In this document: positions 9,494-17,262 of the stretch, in pieces
Layout of the letters: each line of letters opens with the position of its first letter
How positions within the stretch are numbered: the first letter of the stretch is position 1
DNA from: Thermosinus carboxydivorans Nor1
GTDB taxonomy: Bacteria; Bacillota; Negativicutes; Sporomusales; Thermosinaceae
Assembly: GCF_000169155.1 (NCBI RefSeq)
Contig: NZ_AAWL01000002.1
Coordinates: 62,001-126,000 of the forward strand
Length of the DNA stretch: 64,000 nt
Direction: 5' to 3'
Notes under the pieces: generated by a model
Databases searched by the model: none
The model's input: the letters and a program-made list of their open reading frames with translations, nothing else
Told to the model about the DNA's origin: nothing
Made by a program: the position numbers and the translations under genes

Positions 9494-10660
9494 ATGTCCA
9501 AGCGCCACTGGTCTATTCTCTTGGTTTTTCTCCTATCACTAGCACTGGTTGCCGCCGGGTGCGGCAGTTCCCAGCAGACGGCCAACGTTATCAAACTTGG
9601 CGCCAACTTTGAGATGACCGGCTCCAACGCCACTTTCGGGCAGTCGGCCGCCAACGGCGCCAAATTAGCCATCAAAGAAGTCAACGCCAAGGGGGGTGTC
9701 CTCGGCAAGCAGCTCACGTTAATTGTCGCCGACAACAAGAGCGAAGCCGCTGAAGCTGCCAACGCCATGCAAAAACTGGTCACCCAGGACAAAGTCGTGG
9801 CCGTGCTGGCACCAATCGCTTCTTCCAGCGTAATCGCCGCTGCCCAGGTCAACCAGGACAACAAAGTGCTAGCGATCAGCCCGACCGCCTCCAACCCCAA
9901 GGTCACCGTTGACCCAGCGACCGGCAAAGTGCGGGAATTCTTGTTCCGCGCCGCGTTTATCGACCCCTTCCAAGGAGCAGTAATGGCTAACTTTGCCACC
10001 AAGTCCCTTAAAGCCAAAACCGCTGCCTTGTACATCGATAACTCCAGCGACTACGCCAAAGGCCTCGGCCAGTACTTCAAGGAAACGTTTATTAAAAACG
10101 GCGGCACTATTGTCGCCGAAGAGGCTTATCTGCAAAAAGACACCGACTTCAAAGCTACACTGACCAAAATAAAAGCGAAAAACCCGGATGTGATCTTTGT
10201 TCCCGGGTATTATCAGGAAGTCGGTATGATCATCAAGCAGGCCCGTGAACTGGGCATCAACGTACCAATTTTGGGCGGCGACGGCTGGGACTCGGCTAAA
10301 CTGCCGGAAATAGCCGGTGCTGCGGCGCTGAACAACACCTTCTTCAGCAACCACTATTCGCCGGACGATACCAGCCCGGCGGTCAAAACCTTTGTTGAAA
10401 ATTACAAAAAAGAATACGGGCAAGTTCCTGACGCCTTTGCCGCCTTATCCTATGACGCTACCATGATGGTCATCAAGGCCATCGAACGGGCCGGCAGCAC
10501 CGACCCGGTAAAGATTAAGGACGAACTGGCCAAAACCAAGGACTTCCCGGCCGTATCGGGCAACATTACCCTCAATGCCACCCATGACGCCGTAAAGAGC
10601 GCGGTCATCATCGAAATGAAAGACGGCAAACAAACCTTCCGGGAAAAAGTCAATCCGTAA
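9494..10660 (+). CDS. Branched-chain amino acid-type ABC substrate-binding lipoprotein (LivJ-like)
   Basis: The 388-aa product is a type I periplasmic-binding-protein-like receptor. Its signal sequence ends in the lipobox VAAGC, so Cys23 would be lipidated and hold the protein on the outer face of the membrane. The two-lobe Peripla_BP_6 fold is evident (IKLGANFEMTG, SAANGAKLAIKEVNAKGG, DNKSEAAEAANAM). Members bind branched-chain or other amino acids, or organic amides. AGGAGG precedes ATG 9494. No livHMGF permease or ATPase genes lie next to it, so it is either served by a distant permease or acts as a sensor. Confidence 0.9.
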   Translation: MSKRHWSILLVFLLSLALVAAGCGSSQQTANVIKLGANFEMTGSNATFGQSAANGAKLAIKEVNAKGGVLGKQLTLIVADNKSEAAEAANAMQKLVTQDKVVAVLAPIASSSVIAAAQVNQDNKVLAISPTASNPKVTVDPATGKVREFLFRAAFIDPFQGAVMANFATKSLKAKTAALYIDNSSDYAKGLGQYFKETFIKNGGTIVAEEAYLQKDTDFKATLTKIKAKNPDVIFVPGYYQEVGMIIKQARELGINVPILGGDGWDSAKLPEIAGAAALNNTFFSNHYSPDDTSPAVKTFVENYKKEYGQVPDAFAALSYDATMMVIKAIERAGSTDPVKIKDELAKTKDFPAVSGNITLNATHDAVKSAVIIEMKDGKQTFREKVNP

Positions 10661-10673
10661 CGTTCGCATATGC

Positions 10674-10704
10674 AAAGCCCCCGGCCATTCAGGCCGGGGG
10701 CTTT
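10674..10704. terminator. Bidirectional terminator between the lipoprotein gene and cotJC
   Basis: AAAGCCCCCGGCC and GGCCGGGGGCTTT pair perfectly around a 5-base loop. The A/T flanks let it serve both convergent genes. Confidence 0.85.
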
Positions 10705-10714
10705 ATCTTCAGCA

Positions 10715-11317
10715 TTATTCTTCCTTCTTAAACTCATGCCCCATCCAGACGTGTTTACTCTTAGCCATCCACTCCTGCACGGTATTGAGCATTTCGCCAA
10801 ACCGCTGGAAGTGGACGACCTCGCGCTCCCATAAAAACCGCAAGGTATCTTTGGCCAGCTCGTCATCGGTAGCGGCGATTAAATGCTCATAGGTGGTACG
10901 GGCCTTTTGCTCGGCGGCCATGTCTTCCACCAGGTCGGTTATCGGGTCGCCGAGAGCGGCGATATACTTCGCCGTCCAAGGTACGCCATTGACGTCCGTC
11001 CAGAAGAGGGCGTGGTCATGCTGCACCCATTGCCCTTCCCAGCCGGCCTCCTTGAATTCTTCAGGCGAAGCGCCGTCGGTCAGTTTATAGACCAGGGCGG
11101 CGATCATTTCCATATGGGCCAGTTCTTCTGTGCCGATATCTGTCAATAAGGCTTTCGCCTGGCTGGTGGGCATGCTGTAGCGCTGATTGAGGTATCTTAG
11201 CGACGCCGACAGCTCGCCGTCAGGACCGCCGTACTGGGCTATGACCATTTTGGCGAACTTGACGTCCGGGCGGCACACCCTAACGGGATGTTCCAGTTTC
11301 TTTTCGTATATCCACAT
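10715..11317 (-). CDS. cotJC: Spore coat protein CotJC (manganese-catalase fold)
   Basis: The roughly 200-aa product is CotJC, a spore coat component related to manganese catalase. The ferritin-like helices carry the expected metal-site motifs (TDIGTEELAHMEM, AAEQKARTTYEHL, EREVVHFQRFGEM). It is the last gene of a cotJA-cotJB-cotJC operon read leftwards. The frame begins at 11326, but a ribosome site (GGAAGGA) overlaps that ATG, so the ATG at 11317 (MWIYEKK) is preferred. Expression is expected in the mother cell during sporulation, as known for the family. Confidence 0.94.
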   Translation of the reverse strand: MWIYEKKLEHPVRVCRPDVKFAKMVIAQYGGPDGELSASLRYLNQRYSMPTSQAKALLTDIGTEELAHMEMIAALVYKLTDGASPEEFKEAGWEGQWVQHDHALFWTDVNGVPWTAKYIAALGDPITDLVEDMAAEQKARTTYEHLIAATDDELAKDTLRFLWEREVVHFQRFGEMLNTVQEWMAKSKHVWMGHEFKKEE

Positions 11318-11341
11318 ATTCACCATTCCTTCCGCGCAAGA

Positions 11342-11590
11342 TTAAAGTTCCCAGGGCCAAGGCCCTTCAGCCCACTGCCAGGGCACTTTGGACTTCGCCA
11401 TCGGCGTCAGCGGCCCGTATTGTTCTTCATATTCCTTCATGTATTTCTTCAGCAGGTCGACAGCACAGTTGTAATCATAAACGGCTTCCTCATCGCAGGG
11501 ATGGGTGTCAAGATACAAGCCGAGCTCAACGGCTACAAACTGCATTTCCTGCACCTTTTTGAGTATTGCCAATTGTTTTTCACAATCCAC
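11342..11590 (-). CDS. cotJB: Spore coat protein CotJB
   Basis: The 82-aa product is the usual length for CotJB and shows its typical pattern (ELGLYLDTHPCDEEA and the C-terminal GPLTP...WAEGPWPWE). The start is GTG at 11590, behind GGAGGTG. It lies between cotJA and cotJC and is presumably co-assembled with them into the coat. Confidence 0.92.
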   Translation of the reverse strand: MDCEKQLAILKKVQEMQFVAVELGLYLDTHPCDEEAVYDYNCAVDLLKKYMKEYEEQYGPLTPMAKSKVPWQWAEGPWPWEL

Positions 11591-11605
11591 AGTTTTGCAC
11601 CTCCA

Positions 11606-11947
11606 CTACTCAGGAATCGGGTATACGCCCCACAGCTGCGGGAACAGCGTCCCTTTCATAAGCGCTTCTTTGGGGCTGAACGCTTTTTCATAGCACTGCC
11701 AGGGGACATAAGCATGGGCCAGCATCATACCCATCGACATGTGATGCATGTGATGCATTGGGTGCATGTGATGCATGGGGTGCATGGCGTGCATTCCGTC
11801 CATTTCGCACATTTCCATCGCCTCTTCCGGCATTTCTTCCTCCATTTTGGGCATATACATATAGGTTTTTTTATACTTTTTGCGGCCCGGCAATTCGCCG
11901 GTACCTTCACCACCCTCAACCCAACGGGGTTTCTTATCTTTGGCCAC
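11606..11947 (-). CDS. cotJA: Spore coat-associated protein CotJA with Met/His-rich insert
   Basis: The C-terminal 38 residues (LAHAYVPWQCYEKAF, GTLFPQLWGVYPIP) are a normal CotJA domain. The preceding segment is unusual: an acidic/Met stretch and then repeated MHxMH units (MHAMHPMHHMHPMHHMHHM), giving about nine His and a dozen Met in 30 residues, a composition typical of Cu or other soft-metal ligands. Normal CotJA is about 75-85 aa; this one is 113 aa. The start is GTG at 11947 after GGAGG. It is the first gene of the cotJ operon. Confidence 0.88.
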   Translation of the reverse strand: MAKDKKPRWVEGGEGTGELPGRKKYKKTYMYMPKMEEEMPEEAMEMCEMDGMHAMHPMHHMHPMHHMHHMSMGMMLAHAYVPWQCYEKAFSPKEALMKGTLFPQLWGVYPIPE

Positions 11948-12016
11948 AAGATAACCTCCTCTCTAAATTACCTAATATATCTTATGGCGAGTGGCGACAT
12001 AGTGACACTACCAACG

Positions 12017-12062
12017 AAAAAAAGCGGGGCCAACCGGCCAAACAGACCGGTTAGCCCCGCTT
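12017..12062 (-). terminator. Terminator after the PspC-like gene
   Basis: Read on the minus strand, AGCGGGGC ... CCGG ... CCGG ... GCCCCGCT forms a long stem ending in a T-run, just after the pspC stop. Confidence 0.85.
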
Positions 12063-12065
12063 AAG

Positions 12066-12350
12066 TTACGGCGAGGGCATCGGCATAATAATGAAGGCAA
12101 GAAGATAAAGCCCTAGGCCAATCCCCCGGTAGAGCCCGGCAAGTGCCCAAACCAGCCGGATGAGCGTCACGTCCACGCCCGTAAACTTGCTAAACCCGGC
12201 GCAAACACCGAAGATCATGCCGTGGGCAGGATCTAGCGCCAGCTGCCGGTGAACCGGCAAAATGTCCGCCGGGCTCATGCCGCTTTGGATAAACTGCCAT
12301 ACGGCCAGGCCGCTCAAAGCATACGCGCCTGCCCGGATAAGCCACAGCAT
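12066..12350 (-). CDS. PspC-domain small membrane protein
   Basis: The 94-aa protein has one PspC domain in its second half (LDPAHGMIFGVCAGFSKF, then a membrane segment) and an N-terminal hydrophobic stretch. PspC proteins sense or respond to envelope stress. Only one copy is present, without pspA neighbours. ATG 12350 follows a TAGGGGG site. It stands alone between cotJ and the ftsW-like gene. Confidence 0.8.
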   Translation of the reverse strand: MLWLIRAGAYALSGLAVWQFIQSGMSPADILPVHRQLALDPAHGMIFGVCAGFSKFTGVDVTLIRLVWALAGLYRGIGLGLYLLAFIIMPMPSP

Positions 12351-12405
12351 AAAAAAGCCCCCTACCCGTTACTCGCAGTAGGAGTATTACCTGGATAGAG
12401 GGATT

Positions 12406-13566
12406 TTAAACATGGGGCCTGGTAACGCGCAAGCGCTTTGGCTCCGGCTTAGGCTCAGCCATCCCCTTGGACGACGCCGCCCGCCGGCCGACACTAATGA
12501 GTAGGCCGATGGCCGCCAAATTTACCATCAGAGCCGTGCCGCCATAACTGATAAAAGGAAGCGGAACACCTGTAACCGGCAACACGCCGCTAACCATCGC
12601 AATATTGCCGACGGCCTGGCAAACAATAAGCGCCGTCGCGCCCGCGGCCAAGAGCATGCCATAACCGTCAGGCGCCCGCAAGGCAATCTGCATGCCATAC
12701 AAGGCAAAGAGGATAAACAGCAGTAGAACTACGGCCGCCGCCACAAAGCCAAGTTCCTGGCAGAGAATGGCGAAGGCAAAGTCGGTATGGGCCTCCGGCA
12801 GATAGTAAAACTTGCTCGCCCCCATGCCTAGCCCTACGCCGGTCAGGCCGCCGGAACCAATCGCCAGAAGGGACTGGACGATTTGATAGCCGGCATCCTG
12901 CTGGTGTGCCCAGGGATCAAACCAAGCGGCAATGCGTTGCGCCCGGTAGGGGGCGGCAACGGCGGCAGCCACGGCGCCGCCGATTGCCGCAGCGCCCAGC
13001 AGAATAAATTCATGTTTCGGCAGTCCGGCGATACCATACAGCAGCAGCGACAGGGCAACGATGACGACCGCCGTCCCCATGTCCGGCTGTTTAAAAACCA
13101 AGGCGCCCATCACCGCAGTCAGCACGGCTGGCCAGGAGAAAATAGTCACTGGCCGACGGCGGTCAATAAGTGGGCCTAAAAAGGCGGCAGTTACAAGCAG
13201 CGCTGCCAGTTTGGCAAACTCAGAGGGCTGAAAAATGATGCCAATTTTTAACCACCGTTTCGCGCCGTTAGCCGCCAGGCCTGTCTGCAGCACGGCGAAA
13301 AGCAGAACGATAACGCCCAAAGCAACCAGCGGCGTAAAAGGCCGTAGCCGCCGGTAGTCGGCCCTGGCGAGGACCGCACAGGCTACCACCCCAACAGCAG
13401 CCGCCTGAAGATGCTTTTTCAAAAAAAAGTAAGGATCGTTTAACTGTTGCGCCGCTTTAACAAAACTGGCGCTGAAAATATTAATCGTGCCAATAAGGCC
13501 AAGGGCTAGGGCGATGTACACTATCGCTTCCACCGGGCCTGACCAGGGCAGCGCAATTTTCCGCAT
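12406..13566 (-). CDS. SEDS-family peptidoglycan glycosyltransferase (FtsW/RodA/SpoVE type)
   Basis: This polytopic membrane protein of about 386 aa has the SEDS signatures: GAKRWLKIG, QPSEFAKL, KQPDMGTAVV, a large extracytoplasmic loop with the YQIVQSLLAIGSGG motif, and the terminal PVTGVPLPFISYGGTAL. SEDS proteins polymerise lipid II together with a class B PBP, in division (FtsW), elongation (RodA) or the spore cortex (SpoVE). The subtype cannot be settled by eye, but the absence of division genes nearby and the presence of cotJ make a sporulation or elongation copy plausible. GTGGAGG precedes ATG 13566, which is preferred over the in-frame start at 13590. Confidence 0.9.
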   Translation of the reverse strand: MRKIALPWSGPVEAIVYIALALGLIGTINIFSASFVKAAQQLNDPYFFLKKHLQAAAVGVVACAVLARADYRRLRPFTPLVALGVIVLLFAVLQTGLAANGAKRWLKIGIIFQPSEFAKLAALLVTAAFLGPLIDRRRPVTIFSWPAVLTAVMGALVFKQPDMGTAVVIVALSLLLYGIAGLPKHEFILLGAAAIGGAVAAAVAAPYRAQRIAAWFDPWAHQQDAGYQIVQSLLAIGSGGLTGVGLGMGASKFYYLPEAHTDFAFAILCQELGFVAAAVVLLLFILFALYGMQIALRAPDGYGMLLAAGATALIVCQAVGNIAMVSGVLPVTGVPLPFISYGGTALMVNLAAIGLLISVGRRAASSKGMAEPKPEPKRLRVTRPHV

Positions 13567-13685
13567 GGACAACCTCCACTCTTTCGTCAATCCCTATTAT
13601 ACCAGAAATATCCATGGCCGCCCACTGACCAAACGTCCCAGCTTTTAATATTATATACTGATTATTTGCGCATGAAGGTGATGGT

Positions 13686-14627
13686 ATGGATATTCCGTCC
13701 TTCCGCCTGCTGGCGGCCGATACCGAGAAACGGGCCCTCCTCATCGTGCATGGTCCGTCCGGCGCCATAGCAGCCGAAATGGCTTACCCGGACGGTTTTA
13801 CGCCCACGGCCATTGCAGTGGCAGAAGACGGCCGCAGGGCTTTTGCGGCTATGGCTGCCAGCGGCGGCGTCGGCGCCCTCTTTGTCTTGAACCTGCGTTC
13901 GCTGTCCGTTTACCGCCTGCCGGTTGAAATCCCGCACCCCGCCTTTTTCGCACCAATTCCCGGCGCCCCTGTGGCGACGATGATTGCGCCGTCAGGCGCG
14001 CTCTACCGCTTGGACATCCAGGATTTAACTGTCCGCTGTTGCGGTCAGCCGGGTATTGCCGCTTGCTGCGCGGGCCTGGCGGTTGACCGCACCGGCCTTT
14101 ATACCGTTTGGGAAAGTGAAGCCGGCGGCATCCTGGCCTGTTTTGACCATTACGGCAACCTCCTTTATGACCGCCTGCTGCCCGGCGTCCCCACCGCCCT
14201 CTGCCGGCAAAGTGGAACAACACTGGCGCCGTTTACCGGCGCCGACGGTCGAAAAGGACTGGCGCTCTACCGCGACGGCACCACCTATGCAGCGCCGCTC
14301 CTGGCCTGGCTGCCGCCCGGGCCAATGTGGCCAGGCGCCGCCGCCCTGTCGCCTACCGGTGACAGGGCGTATGTGGCCGGTGAAGAAACTGGGGTTCTTT
14401 TCATCTTTGACCTAAGCCGGCTAACCGTTATGCAGACAATCGCCATTGGCCAGCCGCTGTCATCGCTCTGCCTGCTGCCAGGCGGCCGCTATGCTGCCGC
14501 CGTCAGCACCGCCGGCAGCCTGTACCTCATCGATCTTGCGCAGGGCGCCGCTTGCCCGCTTGCCGCTAACGGCCGGCTGGCCCCTTACCTCGCGATCATT
14601 GGCGGTGCTAGTAGCGGAGCAGAATGA
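13686..14627 (+). CDS. Beta-propeller (YncE-like) protein of unknown function
   Basis: The 313-aa product shows repeated blade-like segments (FTPTAIAVAEDGRRAFAA, GAAALSPTGDRAYVAGEE, SSLCLLPGGRYAAAV) typical of YncE/lactonase-type seven-bladed propellers. No signal peptide is visible, so it is probably cytoplasmic. Its last 20 bases overlap the end of the convergent EamA gene. The specific function is not recognisable. Confidence 0.75.
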   Translation: MDIPSFRLLAADTEKRALLIVHGPSGAIAAEMAYPDGFTPTAIAVAEDGRRAFAAMAASGGVGALFVLNLRSLSVYRLPVEIPHPAFFAPIPGAPVATMIAPSGALYRLDIQDLTVRCCGQPGIAACCAGLAVDRTGLYTVWESEAGGILACFDHYGNLLYDRLLPGVPTALCRQSGTTLAPFTGADGRKGLALYRDGTTYAAPLLAWLPPGPMWPGAAALSPTGDRAYVAGEETGVLFIFDLSRLTVMQTIAIGQPLSSLCLLPGGRYAAAVSTAGSLYLIDLAQGAACPLAANGRLAPYLAIIGGASSGAE

Positions 14628-15030
14628 TGCCGGCCACAATTAGCACCGCTCCCGCCGCTTTGCCGGCGGTAATCTTTTCGCCGAAAAACACCGCCGCCAA
14701 GATGAGCGCCACCAGCGGGAAGGCGGAAACAACCGGCGAAACCCGGCCGACCTCGCCGTATTTGAGGGCGTAGTAATAGGCCAGCTGTCCCAAAAGGGCG
14801 GCGCATACTCCTTCGAGCGCCACGAACAATACATCCCGGGGAGCGGCAGCCAGAACGGCCGACCACTTGCCCCCGGCAGTCACGGCTAAAGCCAGCAGGC
14901 CTGTTACCACGGCGCTGCGGATGGTAAGCGCCGTGAGCGGCTCCAGGCCGCCAAGGCCCAGCTTGCCAAATAACGGAGCCATTCCCCAGCAAAACAGCGC
15001 CAAAACGGCAAAACTAAAACTCTTGAGCAT
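14608..15030 (-). CDS. Half-size EamA-domain membrane protein
   Basis: The 140-aa product is a single EamA repeat with about five hydrophobic segments (FCWGMAPLFGKLGL near the start, PLVALILAAVFFGEKIT near the end). Full transporters have two repeats (about 300 aa), so this unit must pair with itself or act as a small-multidrug-type dimer, as known for EmrE-like relatives. A GGGGGG ribosome site precedes ATG 15030. Its substrate is unknown. Confidence 0.82.
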   Translation of the reverse strand: MLKSFSFAVLALFCWGMAPLFGKLGLGGLEPLTALTIRSAVVTGLLALAVTAGGKWSAVLAAAPRDVLFVALEGVCAALLGQLAYYYALKYGEVGRVSPVVSAFPLVALILAAVFFGEKITAGKAAGAVLIVAGIILLRY

Positions 15031-15058
15031 CAGGTCTTGTCCCCCCTATAACCTTGAT

Positions 15059-15088
15059 AAAGCCCCTTTCCGGTCCGGGAAGGGGCTT
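15059..15088 (-). terminator. Hairpin downstream of the DUF2935 gene
   Basis: AAGCCCCTTTCCGG pairs with CCGGGAAGGGGCTT around one base. The minus-strand tail is TTTATC, so it is a modest terminator, placed just before the EamA gene start. Confidence 0.6.
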
Positions 15089-15097
15089 CCTACTGAT

Positions 15098-16327
15098 CTA
15101 TTCCTTAACTTTACCGAGCGGCCGCGGCCAGTTATTCCATTTGTATTTCGCCGATTTAACCTGCGTGGGCGGCTCGGATTCAGGCTCAGGCGCAAACTCT
15201 GGCTCAGGCTTAGGCTTCGGCTCTTCCCGCGGCGGCGCCATTTCCATGAATTTCTGGGACGGCAAGGCAAACTTGGGCGGTTTGGCCGGCGGCATTTCTT
15301 CTTCGAAACATTCCTCTTCGTCTTCCGCCACCATTTCTTCTTCCTCGTCCCACATGTCGCACAGCATCTTCTCGTCGTACTCCGCCGCAGAAGGTCCAAA
15401 GCTGTCCTCCCCGGTCATGCCGTCTTCCTGGCAAAAAACCGCTTCTTCCTCATCAGGCGGACATTCCATCCCGCCTTTTTCCATCATGCCTTTATCCATC
15501 ATAGCCAAAATCATGAGGAAATGGTCGGCTTCCCGGCGGACATGGTCAGCCAGCAATGCGGGAATAATGCTTACCAGCTTGCACTCCTCGATCAGGCGGT
15601 GGACCGCCTTCTTGAAATCCCTTAGCCGCACCGTGGCGGCGCGCACATCCTTGATAAAGCGCCCGTAAGCAGGCATGATGCCGTGATCATGGCGATAAGC
15701 ATGCGCACCTTTATTGCCATGGGCATGGTGATGGTGATGATGGTGGTGGTACAGGCCGGCAAAATCGCGGGCCTGGAGATAGAGCTCGTCAAATTCTTGG
15801 GAAAACTCTTCCACTGTCCCCATCATGATTCGCTCCGACGGGTCAAGCCGCCCCCGGATAAAGTAAGTGTGGTCGGCCATGATGCGGATCCACAGCAGCA
15901 TTTCCCGCGTCTTGGCCATTTGTTCGAGCGCAGGCTTGCCGTCTTTCATTTTCGCGAGCAGCCGCAGGACATATTCGGCCTCGCGGGCCATATGTTCAAG
16001 CATAAGTGGCGGCAAATTAGGTACTATCCGGCAGGATACCGCCAGGTGGACAAGGTGGTGTTTGTAGTGGTGAAACTGGGCAATAAGGTAAGCCGCGTCG
16101 TCGAGCAGCGCGGCAAATTTCTTATCGCCGACCTTACCAACACGGGCCTTGAGTTTCCCGAGTTCGTCATAAAAGTAGTCCGCTTCGCGAATAAGGTCGG
16201 TTTTGTCGCAGGGCAAACCCAGCTTAATAAACAGGGCGTGCTCCTGCAAGAGACCTAGCCAGAAGCACAGTTCCTCCGCATTGGGCAGCAGCCCTGGCGC
16301 ACCGGTGGCAACAGGGGGGCGTGACAT
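15098..16327 (-). CDS. DUF2935 protein with His8 run and acidic Pro-rich tail
   Basis: The roughly 409-aa product has two copies of the helical DUF2935 domain, which resembles a hemerythrin/ferritin-type bundle (WLGLLQEHALFIKLGL; HVRREADHFL). Between them is a run of eight His followed by more His. After about residue 270 comes an acidic tail (DEEEEMVAEDEEE) and then a Pro/Glu/Lys tail (KPKPEPEFAPEPES). DUF2935 proteins are known from spore formers; the metal-like residues suggest metal binding, which is inference. GCGAGG precedes ATG 16327. It is not in an obvious operon but lies near cotJ. Confidence 0.85.
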   Translation of the reverse strand: MSRPPVATGAPGLLPNAEELCFWLGLLQEHALFIKLGLPCDKTDLIREADYFYDELGKLKARVGKVGDKKFAALLDDAAYLIAQFHHYKHHLVHLAVSCRIVPNLPPLMLEHMAREAEYVLRLLAKMKDGKPALEQMAKTREMLLWIRIMADHTYFIRGRLDPSERIMMGTVEEFSQEFDELYLQARDFAGLYHHHHHHHHAHGNKGAHAYRHDHGIMPAYGRFIKDVRAATVRLRDFKKAVHRLIEECKLVSIIPALLADHVRREADHFLMILAMMDKGMMEKGGMECPPDEEEAVFCQEDGMTGEDSFGPSAAEYDEKMLCDMWDEEEEMVAEDEEECFEEEMPPAKPPKFALPSQKFMEMAPPREEPKPKPEPEFAPEPESEPPTQVKSAKYKWNNWPRPLGKVKE

Positions 16328-16472
16328 AGTAACACCTCGCTTGCTTTTGCTTTTCACACTACATTCTATGCCACGCCGGGAAGAACTGTTAAATTACCAT
16401 AAGAGATATTCATGCCAATAAATTGGCGTATTCCACCACTTTCCGCTTTCCAATTTCGAGGGTAGGATGCAG

Positions 16473-17111
16473 TTAAAAAGTTACCTCGCAGCGGTAGATG
16501 CGCATCCCCTGGGAACTGAATTTTTCCTCATACTCGGTCATAATATTGCCTTCATAGCCGCTATTGTGCAGATCAAAGGTAATATTTCCCATTTTCAGCC
16601 CCAGGGCGCCAAACTGGTTAAGGGAAAACTCAAACAGTTTCTCGTTATCGGTTTTGAAGAAGAGCTGGCCGCCGGGCGCCAGCACCACCCGGTACTTTTC
16701 CAGGAAATTCATATGGGTGAGCCGCCGCTTGGCATGCCGCTTTTTGGGCCAGGGATCGCAAAAATTGATGTACAGACGGTCAATTTCGCCGGGAGCAAAC
16801 AGTTCCAGCAAGTTGTTGATATCATATACGACCAGCCGAACGTTGCCTAGCTGCCGCTCCCGCACTTTCTTGACGGCATAGTACACAACATCCTGCTGAG
16901 CTTCCACGCCCACAAAATTGATGGCCGGCTCCCGTTCGGCCATTCCGGCAATAAAGCGCCCCTTGCCGGTACCCAGCTCCACATGGAGCGGGGCCGCGCG
17001 GCCGAAAACCTCCCGCCAGCGCCCGCGCAAGTCAGGCAGGGGAGGGCGGTAGACGATATCAGTATATTCGGTAAGTGCTTGACTAATCCAGGGCTTTTTC
17101 CGCAACCTCAT
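16473..17111 (-). CDS. trmB: tRNA (guanine-N7-)-methyltransferase TrmB
   Basis: The 212-aa Rossmann-fold SAM methyltransferase makes m7G46 in tRNA. It shows the SAM loop HVELGTGKGRF, the acidic motif FVGVEAQ and the family-specific INFCDPWPKKRHAKRRL. The length is normal. GAGGGGG precedes ATG 17111. It is a single gene. Confidence 0.95.
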   Translation of the reverse strand: MRLRKKPWISQALTEYTDIVYRPPLPDLRGRWREVFGRAAPLHVELGTGKGRFIAGMAEREPAINFVGVEAQQDVVYYAVKKVRERQLGNVRLVVYDINNLLELFAPGEIDRLYINFCDPWPKKRHAKRRLTHMNFLEKYRVVLAPGGQLFFKTDNEKLFEFSLNQFGALGLKMGNITFDLHNSGYEGNIMTEYEEKFSSQGMRIYRCEVTF

Positions 17112-17262
17112 CGCAAAATCCCCCTCGCATTTCTTTAGTCGTCGACAGCCGGCGCGCTAAACAGCGCGGGTCATGTCCTTTTTTGACAAAAAAGAGGATT
17201 TACACTATTGTTGAATAAAATAATAAATATGTTAATCAATTTGATAGTTGGCAGGTGGTTTC

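Noticed and set aside
11288-12064. A 258-codon plus-strand frame with His-rich sequence over the cotJ genes
   Set aside because: It is the antisense shadow of cotJA-cotJC; the Met/His codon repeats read as His-rich on the other strand. No ribosome site or family match.
14867-15668. Two long plus-strand frames rich in Arg/Phe or Ser
   Set aside because: Shadows of the acidic, low-complexity DUF2935 tail on the minus strand.
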